Assembly: GCA_902488785.1 (NCBI GenBank)
Contig: CABTXJ010000022.1
Coordinates: forward strand, 1 to 10,763
Direction: 5' to 3'
From: an uncultured Eubacteriales bacterium
GTDB taxonomy: Bacteria > Bacillota > Clostridia > TANB77 > CAG-508
DNA length: 10,763 bases
The first letter of the stretch is position 1, and the number at the start of each line of letters is the position of its first letter. A model generated the notes under the pieces. It was not told the origin of the DNA. It worked only from the letters and a program-made list of their open reading frames with translations, and did no database searches. A program made the translations under genes and the position numbers. Positions 1 through 6,421 of this stretch are shown piece after piece.

Positions 1-1
1 A

Positions 2-127
2 AGAAAAGAAAATATTAAAAACTTAGCTAGCAAAGCAGGTATATCATATACTGAAGAAGGTAGAGAAGTAGTTAAGGTAAACAACAAAGAAGAAAGCAAA
101 GAAGACAAAAAAGAAGATAAAGAATAA
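2..127 (+). CDS. C-terminal end of an unidentified protein
   Basis: An open frame enters from the left edge and ends at TAA 125-127. The 41 visible residues begin RKENIKNLASKAGISYTEEG and finish in a low-complexity Lys/Glu/Asp tail (KEESKEDKKEDKE). Such charged tails are common at the ends of cytoplasmic Bacillota proteins and carry no functional information. I do not recognise the family. It is a real gene end because the frame stays open to the edge and a strong terminator follows about 60 bases after the stop, so it marks the chromosomal flank of the R-M island. Confidence 0.6.
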   Translation, partial: RKENIKNLASKAGISYTEEGREVVKVNNKEESKEDKKEDKE

Positions 128-187
128 TAGCTAGAAAATAATAACTAAAAATAGTAACAAGAGTTAATTTGTATAAGCAAATATATG

Positions 188-209
188 AAAGAGCCGAAAG
201 GCTCTTTTT
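188..209 (+). terminator. Rho-independent terminator
   Basis: An 8-bp perfect stem (AAAGAGCC / GGCTCTTT) closes on a GAAA tetraloop and runs into TTTTT. It is placed to end transcription of the gene stopping at 127 and to insulate the R-M island downstream. Confidence 0.92.
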
Positions 210-231
210 GTATGGAAAAAAGATTCTTTAA

Positions 232-256
232 TAATTACTTTAGATAAAAGTAATTA
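232..256. repeat. 10-bp perfect inverted repeat upstream of the mod relic
   Basis: TAATTACTTT (232-241) and AAAGTAATTA (247-256) are perfect reverse complements separated by 5 bases. It is all A/T apart from one pair and has no T-run after it, so it is not an obvious terminator. It could be an operator of the former Type III R-M operon, or chance in AT-rich sequence. Confidence 0.45.
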
Positions 257-352
257 ATAATATTAATATGTTGTTTAAAAAGCATAATGGAAATGATAAG
301 ATAGATTTAAGAAAGAGAATGGAAAAAGAAAAAAACAATGAAAGGAAAATGT

Positions 353-685
353 ATGAACATATCACAAGAAGAAAGAGAAAAAATGCTAATGCTATTAAGC
401 AAGATAAAATAAGAAAAAAAAGAAGACAAAGATGTAGTGATTGCATTAAATGAAATAGAAAATGAAATAAAAAATATTAAATATGGACTAATGTGGGAAG
501 AACATGAAGAAGAAGTAGATAAAGAATTAGAACACAGTATACCAATATTTAGTGAAGAAAAGGACAAGGAAATATTAGTAGATGAAAAAGTCAAGTTCAA
601 TTTCTTACTTGAAGGAGACAACTTACATAGTTTAAAACTATTAGAAAGAACACATAAGGAAAAAATAGATATTAGGGTAGTTTAA
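353..685 (+). pseudogene. mod: Truncated Type III R-M methyltransferase (Mod), 5' stub
   Basis: In intact Type III systems Mod is the DNA adenine methyltransferase and recognition subunit. This relic starts at ATG 353 behind an AAAGGA ribosome site. It reads MNISQEEREKMLMLLSKIK, meets an in-frame TAA at 410-412, then continues in the same frame through KYGLMWEEHEEEVDKELEH and NFLLEGDNLHSLKLLERTHK to KID at about 670. I recognise the last stretch as the region of Mod just before the catalytic IYIDPPYNTG block. Here it turns into RVV and stops at 685. The DPPY motif, target-recognition domain and C-terminus are absent (roughly 110 codons remain, against about 500-650 in typical Mod proteins). 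A GTG at 437 opens the second half but has no convincing ribosome site. The matching res relic lies after the inserted R-M cassette. Family assignment is from remembered conserved motifs, not a search. Confidence 0.82.
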
Positions 686-724
686 TTGATACAAATACAC
701 TTTTTGTAAATTGTTTGGTATCAA
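686..724. repeat. Imperfect inverted repeat at the mod break
   Basis: TTGATAC (686-692) and GTATCAA (718-724) are perfect reverse complements around a 25-base spacer that holds a smaller ACAAA/TTTGT pairing. The left arm starts at the base after the truncated mod frame stops, so it may be a scar or end of the segment that replaced the rest of mod. No copy was found near the other junction (4820-5015). Confidence 0.4.
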
Positions 725-764
725 AGAAAAATGGAAAATAAGAATAATTAGAATTTTAAAAAAT

Positions 765-800
765 AAGACCGAAAATAATAAAATGGTCTTTTTTATTTTT
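765..800 (+). terminator. Probable Rho-independent terminator
   Basis: Stem AAGACC (765-770) / GGTCTT (785-790) with a 14-base A-rich loop runs into TTTTATTTTT. The stem is short but the U-tract is strong. It would stop read-through from the mod relic before the hsdM gene. The rest of 725-1034 holds no credible reading frame. Confidence 0.6.
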
Positions 801-865
801 CAGGGGTATTAGTAAAAAGATATAGGGGGTTTATTATACAAAAGGATTTAGTTATAAAATAATAC

Positions 866-894
866 TTGAATATTACGAAAGAAGCTTTTAAAAT
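866..894 (+). promoter_or_regulatory. Candidate sigma-A promoter for the hsdM-hsdS operon
   Basis: TTGAAT (866-871) and TAAAAT (889-894) are 17 bp apart, between the terminator at 765-800 and the hsdM ribosome site. Position and spacing fit. In sequence this AT-rich such matches arise often by chance, so this is only a candidate. Confidence 0.35.
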
Positions 895-1051
895 AAAATA
901 TATAAAAAATACTTATGCAAAAATATAAGCACATAAAATAAAAGCAAAATCGTTAAAAGATTTTAGTAGAACTTATTATGTGATAAATGAATTTATAAAA
1001 AATAAAAAGATTGCATATATATTGTTAAAATTTGTAAGGAGATAAGTAGAA

Positions 1052-3157
1052 ATGGGTAAATCTGAACAGATGATACAAAATGAAATATATAGTAATAATA
1101 CAACTATTTTAGATAAATATGAATGCCTAAGTTTAGGTGCAACTACAATTAATAATTTGATGAAATCATCAATTATTAAAGAATATTCAATAAATAAAAA
1201 AGTCGGTGTAAAAAAGCCAGATGTATTAATAATTGATAGTGAAAAAAATGTAATTATTTATGTTGAGCAAAAAAGACCTAATAGATTAAAAAGTGAAAAA
1301 GATATAAAAGAAGCTATAAATCAAGAACTTTATGTTGCAAAGGCAATAAATGCAAAAATATATGTAGTTAGTGATGGGAGTTCATATATTTGGATTAATC
1401 CTAAAACTGGCAATCCAATTATTGATGAAAATAATAATGTAATTAATTTAGAAATTAAACCGAAAGAAAATGGAAAAGAAGTTGCTAAGTTAATAAATGA
1501 TATATTGATATCTATTAATGAGGGGTCAGATCAAATACTAAAAAAAGAATTTTTAGATCCAACTGATTTAGCAGTAAAAATAAATAGAAAATTAGTTAAT
1601 TTAACTTTTGCTTCAGCAAAAATGTCTTTATATACTTTTGTAGAATTATTTTTATTTAAATATCTATCTGATATTGGAGTATTAAATGGTGACAGTTCAT
1701 TTTCATATATTGCAAATATGTATAATGATGAATATAAAAAAATAGATCCAACCATCAATGATGCAAAAGTATTAGGTAAATACTTATATGGTCCAAGAGA
1801 AACTATGAAAACATTATTTCCAGAAGGCGAAGATGGCACAAGTATCATAAACGGTCAAGTTTTTCATGTTAAAAAGGATGAATATAATCAATATATAAGT
1901 CCTGATAATACAGATAAAATATTTAGAGAAGTGATTTTAGAATTTGAAAACTATGAAAAAGAAAATGGAAAATTCCTCCATGTAAGCGCAGATTTCAAAT
2001 CGAAATTATTTGAAACATTTATGAAGCATAGTGATGAAAAATCAAATATGGGACAATTTTTCACTCCATTAAAGATAGTAGACGAAATGATTGAAATGGT
2101 TGATATATATGAAGGAATGTCAATATGCGATCCTGCTTGTGGTGTTGGAAAATTTATATTGGAAGCTATAGAAAATAAAATTCCCGAATACTTTAATTAT
2201 AAAAATAAAAAATTAGAAAAAAGAATTGAAATATTAGGATATGATAAGATGATGTCTGAAAGAGATGACTTAACAATAATACTTGCTAAGGCTAATGCAC
2301 TTATTTATTTTTCAGAACTTTTTAAGAAAAATAATTCTTTACAAGATGTTAAAACTATATCTCAAAGTTTGTTAAATGAATCTTATTACCTATATCAAAC
2401 TATGCTTGGAACATTAGGAGAGTTGGAAGAAAATAAGTATGATTTAATACTCGCAAATCCTCCATATTATCAAAGTAAAGTAATGATGGAAGCGGCAAGA
2501 GCTACTGGCTACTATGATTTAAATGGTGCTGGTGTAGAAAGTTTATTTTTAGAATGGATATTAAAATCTTTAAAACCAGGTGGAGTTGCAAATGTTGTAT
2601 TACCTGATGGTATATTTTCAAATTATGCTAACTCTAAATTAAAAGAATATATGTTAAAAAATTTCTTTATAGAAGCAATAATTTCCTTACCAGTAGGAGC
2701 ATTTTTCAACACACCTAAAAAGACTTATATATTGACAGTTAGGAAAGCAACAGAACGAGAAAAAGAAGACAATAAAAAACAAGATTATCCTGTATTTACT
2801 TATATTGCAACTAGTATAGGAGAAAGTCTTGATGTATATAGGTTTGACATAGAAGATAATGATTTAAAAGAAGCCACTGCAAAATACAACTTTTATAGAA
2901 AAGAAGATAAAAACAACCTAAGAGACTTAATAAAAACTCATATTGAGTCAGACCCTAAATTAAAATTAATTGATATAAAAGAATTTGATAAGGATAAATC
3001 TTGGATAATAGAGAATTTTTGGACAGAAGAAGAAAAAATTGAGATAGGACTTAAAAAGGCAAAAAAGGTTGTTACTGTTGATGAATTTCAAATATTACTT
3101 GATGATATGATTTCTTTAATGAATGAATTTAAGGAGGAATTAGAATGGCTGAAGTAA
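1052..3157 (+). CDS. hsdM: Fused restriction nuclease / N6-adenine DNA methyltransferase (BcgI-A / HsdM-like)
   Basis: A 701-aa protein starting at ATG 1052, 10 bases after AAGGAG (1036-1041). Residues about 40-120 form an HsdR_N-like PD-(D/E)xK nuclease fold: P56-D57, then E72-Q73-K74 after a hydrophobic strand, followed by AINQELYVAKAINAKIYVVSDG. Residues about 180-300 match the N-terminal helical region of HsdM-type enzymes. The methyltransferase core follows, with GQFFTPLKIVDEM (334-346), SAM-binding motif I DPACGVGKF (360-368) and catalytic motif IV NPPY (469-472). All key residues appear intact. It should methylate adenine in the site chosen by its S subunit and, through the N-terminal nuclease, cut unmodified DNA. 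The next gene, hsdS, overlaps it by 13 bp, so the two are co-translated. No separate HsdR helicase is present, so a Type IIB (BcgI-like) or related single-chain R-M system is more likely than classical Type I. Active restriction is inferred. Confidence 0.85.
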   Translation: MGKSEQMIQNEIYSNNTTILDKYECLSLGATTINNLMKSSIIKEYSINKKVGVKKPDVLIIDSEKNVIIYVEQKRPNRLKSEKDIKEAINQELYVAKAINAKIYVVSDGSSYIWINPKTGNPIIDENNNVINLEIKPKENGKEVAKLINDILISINEGSDQILKKEFLDPTDLAVKINRKLVNLTFASAKMSLYTFVELFLFKYLSDIGVLNGDSSFSYIANMYNDEYKKIDPTINDAKVLGKYLYGPRETMKTLFPEGEDGTSIINGQVFHVKKDEYNQYISPDNTDKIFREVILEFENYEKENGKFLHVSADFKSKLFETFMKHSDEKSNMGQFFTPLKIVDEMIEMVDIYEGMSICDPACGVGKFILEAIENKIPEYFNYKNKKLEKRIEILGYDKMMSERDDLTIILAKANALIYFSELFKKNNSLQDVKTISQSLLNESYYLYQTMLGTLGELEENKYDLILANPPYYQSKVMMEAARATGYYDLNGAGVESLFLEWILKSLKPGGVANVVLPDGIFSNYANSKLKEYMLKNFFIEAIISLPVGAFFNTPKKTYILTVRKATEREKEDNKKQDYPVFTYIATSIGESLDVYRFDIEDNDLKEATAKYNFYRKEDKNNLRDLIKTHIESDPKLKLIDIKEFDKDKSWIIENFWTEEEKIEIGLKKAKKVVTVDEFQILLDDMISLMNEFKEELEWLK

Positions 3158-4305
3158 GATATGAAGAAATTACACTTGATAGTTTATACAACTTTGTAAA
3201 AGGAACTAACAAAATTAATAAAAAAATAATAAATGAGAAAAAAGGAGAATATCCCGTCTATTCTGGCTCTAAAACGAATGATGGAATAATGGGTTATATT
3301 AATTTTTATGATTTTGATGGTGAATTTATAAGAATAATTACTGTTGGTCAAGTTGGAGAAACTAGTATTCTAAGTGGAAAATTTTCGTTAGCACAAAATA
3401 ATGGCATTTTAGTATCTAAGAATATAGAAAAAACTAAATTTATATTGAATGAATATTTGAAAATAATTTTATTAAACCAATTAAAAAATAAAGCTAAGGG
3501 AACAGATACTGGAAATAAGCAACAGAGTTTGACTAATAAACAAATATTGGCAACTAAAATTAATTTACCAATTGATTTTGCTGGTAATTACGATATAGAA
3601 AAACAAAAAGAAATAGTAAAAAAATATGAAATTGTAGAAGAAAAGAAAAAGGAACTGCAAGAAAAGTTAGACAATTTTAAAGATGTTCAAGTTGATTTTA
3701 TGGCTACTGAAATTTCTGAATATAAAGAATATAAAGTGGGGGATATTTTTGATATATCTTTAGGAGATAGTAAATTTACTAAGTCGTATTCTGCAAAAAA
3801 CATTGGAGAATTCCCATTATACTCTGGTCAAACAGATGGAGAGTATGCAAACATAAATTCATATGACTACGATGGTAGTTATTTAACATGGGCAAAAGAT
3901 GGGCTGGCAGGATATATAATGTATCATGATAATGAAAAATTTAGTATTACTAATCATAGAGGAATACTTTTGTTAAAAGATGAATATAGTAAACTAAATT
4001 TAGAGTTTTTAAAAATAATTATTGAGCCCATTTTTAGAAAAAATATAAAAGGAAGATTAGGTACTGAAGAAAAAAATGAATATACTACGCTAAGTAAAGA
4101 AATGATTATTGATATAGAGGATAAATTAAAAATTCCAATAAAGGAAGATGGAGTGTTTGATTTAGAAAAACAAAGAGAAATAGTAAGCAAATATAAATCA
4201 ATTGAAGAAATGAAAAAATCTATCTTAGAAAAAGGGATTCCATTTACTATTTCAAATGTGCAGTTTGATGGTGAGAACCCATATATATATATATATAAGG
4301 GCTAG
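3145..4305 (+). CDS. hsdS: R-M specificity subunit S, two TRDs as sequenced
   Basis: A 386-aa DNA-recognition subunit starting at ATG 3145, 7 bases after AAGGAGG (3131-3137), inside the end of hsdM. It contains two homologous halves. TRD1 (about 1-145) has GEYPVYSG and FYDFDGEF. A helical spacer (148-180) has YDIEKQKEIVKKYE. TRD2 (about 192-335) has GEFPLYSG and SYDYDGSYLTWAKDG. A second spacer (338-363) has FDLEKQREIVSKYKSIEEM. Two TRDs at this length is the standard S-subunit architecture for a bipartite site. The frame then runs through an (AT)8 tract, adds YIYIYKG and stops at TAG 4303-4305. The sequence immediately downstream, in the +1 frame, encodes a third homologous TRD. The stop therefore looks like one state of a repeat-length switch rather than the original gene end. 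Confidence 0.85.
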   Translation: MAEVRYEEITLDSLYNFVKGTNKINKKIINEKKGEYPVYSGSKTNDGIMGYINFYDFDGEFIRIITVGQVGETSILSGKFSLAQNNGILVSKNIEKTKFILNEYLKIILLNQLKNKAKGTDTGNKQQSLTNKQILATKINLPIDFAGNYDIEKQKEIVKKYEIVEEKKKELQEKLDNFKDVQVDFMATEISEYKEYKVGDIFDISLGDSKFTKSYSAKNIGEFPLYSGQTDGEYANINSYDYDGSYLTWAKDGLAGYIMYHDNEKFSITNHRGILLLKDEYSKLNLEFLKIIIEPIFRKNIKGRLGTEEKNEYTTLSKEMIIDIEDKLKIPIKEDGVFDLEKQREIVSKYKSIEEMKKSILEKGIPFTISNVQFDGENPYIYIYKG

Positions 4306-4819
4306 ATACTTATTTGATATACAAAGAGGTAAGTCGATTTATACAAAAACTTATTGTAAAAATAATAAAGGGGAGTATCCAGTATATTCAGCGGATAACA
4401 ATAATCCGTTAGGATATAAAAATGATTATGACTATGATGGTAGATTTTTAACTTCATCAATAAACGGTATAGCAGGAGTTTTAACTATTATTGATGGGAA
4501 ATTTTCTACAAATGCAGATCGAGTTGTATTTATTCCAAAATTAGAAAATATTAATCTTAATTATGTAAAAAATATTTTAGAACCAATTCTCAGAAATAAA
4601 AACAAAGGCAGAAAGGGGCTAAAAGGTAAAAATGAATTTACAAAACTTACACCAAGTATGATAGAAGATGAGATGATACCAATTCCATATGATGTGTATG
4701 GAGAGGTATTTTTGGAAAAGCAAAATATTATTGCTGATAAATATAAAACAATAGATATGATAAAAAAAGAATTAGAGAATAGAATAAGTAAATTAATAAA
4801 CATTAATTTATTTTTTTAG
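4256..4819 (+). CDS. Third TRD of hsdS, out of frame with the upstream gene
   Basis: An open frame offset by one base from hsdS, overlapping its last 50 bases. From about 4298 it reads ARYLFDIQRGKSIYTKTY, GEYPVYSADNNN, YDYDGRFLTSSINGIAG, then the helical spacer VFLEKQNIIADKYKTIDMIKKEL, ending ININLFF. This is the same TRD-plus-spacer unit seen twice upstream. FDIQRGKS here aligns with FDISLGDS of TRD2, with nearly the same spacing from the preceding helix (18 against 19 residues after the VQFD/VQVDF motif). The residues before 4298 (from ATG 4256) are the out-of-frame shadow of hsdS. No ribosome site precedes ATG 4256 or 4268, so independent translation is doubtful. Most likely it is made only as the C-terminal third of a 558-aa fusion when the AT tract changes length. 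Confidence 0.65.
   Translation: MCSLMVRTHIYIYIRARYLFDIQRGKSIYTKTYCKNNKGEYPVYSADNNNPLGYKNDYDYDGRFLTSSINGIAGVLTIIDGKFSTNADRVVFIPKLENINLNYVKNILEPILRNKNKGRKGLKGKNEFTKLTPSMIEDEMIPIPYDVYGEVFLEKQNIIADKYKTIDMIKKELENRISKLININLFF
4281..4296 (+). repeat. (AT)8 simple sequence repeat inside hsdS, likely phase-variation tract
   Basis: Eight perfect AT units follow GAGAACCC and precede AAGGGC. With 8 units the hsdS frame ends at TAG 4303. With 9 (or 6) units the same frame reads on as ATA AGG GCT AGA TAC into the third TRD and stops at 4817-4819. With 7 or 10 units it hits TAA directly after the tract. Only one phase in three gives the fusion. Slipped-strand change at short tandem repeats is an established way to phase-vary R-M genes. 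A sequencing or assembly slip is the main alternative. Confidence 0.75.
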
Positions 4820-4891
4820 AAAATAAGGCGATTATAAAATGTAAAATTTAATATTTAAATGATGTTAACTCTATTTAGCTCATTAAAATTA

Positions 4892-4900
4892 TGATATAAT
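4892..4900 (+). promoter_or_regulatory. Candidate extended -10 promoter upstream of the res relic
   Basis: TGATATAAT matches an extended -10 element (TGnTATAAT) exactly. The -35 position (4872-4877, TATTTA) is weak, which extended -10 promoters tolerate. It faces the res relic, about 115 bases before the first recognisable res codons. It could be a chance match or a relic of insertion. Confidence 0.35.
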
Positions 4901-5015
4901 AAAATTAATTTTGAAAGCGCTAGAGGGATACTATGGAGTATTCAATGAAAATTTATATCGAAGATAAGTTATCGTATGTTATCTATGATCGGATTAATAC
5001 TTTTATGGAAGATGA

Positions 5016-6074
5016 GCAATTAGTGATGTAGATATATTACTAGATTTAGCAAGTAAGAAGAAAAAAATAGAAAAAAAGTATTAAAAGTTAGATAAAAATA
5101 TAGTTCCACTAGTATTAATACAATTTCCTAATGCAAGACCAGATACAATAAAATAAGTAGAAGAAAAGCCAAAAACTAGGATACACATATGAAAATGGAA
5201 CTGTTGCAAAATGGATGAGTAATGATAAGCAAGGATTAGAGGATGCAATATCAGAAAATGATAATAGTACAAGATATCTTCTTATGAAACAAGCAATATC
5301 TACCGGATGGGATTGCCCTAGAGCAAAAATACTTGTTAAATTACGAGAAGGAATGAGCGAACAATTTGAAATACAAACAGTAGGAAGAATAAGAAGGATG
5401 CCTGAAGCAAAACACTATGACGAAGACATATTAGACTTTTCTTATGTATATACATTTGATGAAGAATACAAAGAAGGATTACTTGTATCAATTGATAAGG
5501 CATATGAGATGAGAAGACTATTTTTGAAAGATGAAGTAAAAGATTTTACACTAAAACAACAAATTTTAATATACCAAGACAAAACTTCTTTAAGTATGAT
5601 ACAAATGTAAAAGATGAAATACCATATGATAAGAATGTATATGAAAATTATACATCAGGATATGCAACATCACTTGTTAAAAGTACATCTGAGATGCTAT
5701 TTGAAAGCTATGTAGAAACAAGATCAGATATATCTTGGATATATAAAAATGGAGATACAGGACAAAACTATTTTTCAATAGTATACTTAGATCAATTTGC
5801 AAACCAATGGCTATTTTACCCAGATTATATAATTAAGAAAAACGATGGAACAACATGGATTATTGAAACAAAAGGTGGAGAGTTTAAAGGGCAAAGTAAG
5901 AATATTGATAGACAAGTAAAAAACAAATTTGATGCGCTTAAAAGTTATGCAAGCATACATGATATATGCTTTGGATTTGTAAGAGATAAGGATGGTAAGC
6001 TATATTTAAACAATACAAAATATACAGATGATATGAGTAATATTAATTGGCTACCAATAGATGAAACACTTTAA
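5016..6074 (+). pseudogene. res: Truncated, frameshifted Type III R-M restriction subunit (Res), 3' relic
   Basis: Intact Res is an SF2 helicase/translocase with a C-terminal PD-(D/E)xK nuclease, working with Mod. Three frame segments remain. (1) 5016 to about 5175: AISDVDILLDLASKKKKIEKKY, an in-frame TAA, then KLDKNIVPLVLIQFPNARPD and a second TAA. (2) A frame change to 5176-5610: GYTYENGTVAKWMS, helicase motif V (ISTGWDCPRAKILV) and motif VI (QTVGRIRRMPEAKHYD), ending near DFTLKQQ. (3) A second frame change from about 5565 to 6074: FFKYDTNVKDEIPYDKNVYENY, then the nuclease core with FYPDY (Asp at 5823-5825) and IIETKGG (Glu at 5865, Lys at 5871). The N-terminal helicase half with Walker A and DEAD-like motifs is missing, and sequence between motif VI and the nuclease appears deleted. 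No functional Res can be made, although the last segment (ATG 5694) could encode an isolated 126-aa nuclease-like piece with its catalytic residues intact. It pairs with the mod stub at 353-685. Confidence 0.87.
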
Positions 6075-6137
6075 TTTTTTGAAATAAAATTGTTAAAAAA
6101 AATAAATTTAATTATTGCATTTATACATATATTATAG

Positions 6138-6175
6138 AAGGAAGACTAGAATAATATTTAGTCTTCCTTTATTTT
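6138..6175 (+). terminator. Rho-independent terminator after the res relic
   Basis: An 11-bp perfect stem (AAGGAAGACTA 6138-6148 / TAGTCTTCCTT 6159-6169) with a 10-base loop is followed by TTATTTTT. It lies 64 bases after the res stop and closes the R-M island, separating it from the secretion operon. Confidence 0.9.
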
Positions 6176-6214
6176 TCTAATTAATTAAAATCTTATTATA
6201 AATGTATAATAAGT

Positions 6215-6246
6215 GTAATACTAATATTGTTATATATTAGTATTAC
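6215..6246. repeat. 12-bp perfect inverted repeat upstream of the pilus-like operon
   Basis: GTAATACTAATA (6215-6226) and TATTAGTATTAC (6235-6246) are perfect reverse complements around TTGTTATA. No clean T-run follows, so it is less likely a terminator. It sits about 175 bases before the SAF-protein gene and could be an operator or a structured 5' element. The gap 6075-6421 otherwise holds only the terminator and a weak promoter candidate. Confidence 0.55.
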
Positions 6247-6324
6247 TATTACATTACATTGTATTATATTATTAAAGTTTTGGATATTAAAATTTAATAA
6301 TAAGATTACAAAGTATATTAAATA

Positions 6325-6353
6325 TTGAAAAAGTAACTTATTAAACATAATAT
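6325..6353 (+). promoter_or_regulatory. Weak promoter candidate for the pilus/secretion operon
   Basis: TTGAAA (6325-6330) is followed 17 bp later by TAATAT (6348-6353), and a better TATAAT lies at 6351-6356 but with 20-bp spacing. It is correctly placed about 70 bases before the first gene of the operon. The local sequence is almost pure A/T, so confidence is low. Confidence 0.25.
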
Positions 6354-6421
6354 AATATTATATAGAAATCTTAAAAATAAAATAAAAAAAGTGTTAAAAT
6401 ACACTAATCGGAGGTAATAAA

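Noticed and set aside
268..453. A 61-codon + strand frame rich in Lys and Arg
   Set aside because: It overlaps the start of the mod relic in another frame, lacks a good ribosome site, and its composition is what A-rich DNA gives in any frame.
307..621. Minus-strand frames here and opposite hsdM, hsdS, the SAF gene, the TadZ-like genes and the ATPase (for example 6928-7605 and 9855-10289)
   Set aside because: All lie antisense to well-supported genes, are Phe/Leu/Ile/Ser-rich as expected from reverse complements of AT-rich coding DNA, and show no motif.
895..1034. Possible short peptide or RNA gene between the terminator and hsdM
   Set aside because: Frames are under 10 codons and the small AAAATC/GATTTT pairing (946-964) is expected by chance in this base composition.
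3145..4819. Invertible hsdS shufflon driven by a site-specific recombinase
   Set aside because: No recombinase gene, no inverted partial hsdS and no inverted repeats flank the TRDs; the third TRD is in the same orientation.
4820..5015. A small gene starting at ATG 4933 (about 33 codons) before the res relic
   Set aside because: It is short, has no recognisable motif or clear ribosome site, and may be decayed res sequence that I could not place.
5016..5177. Stop-codon recoding as an explanation for in-frame stops in the res relic
   Set aside because: The stops are TAA, the intact genes in the window use TAA/TAG only as ends, and frameshifts are present too, so ordinary decay explains it.
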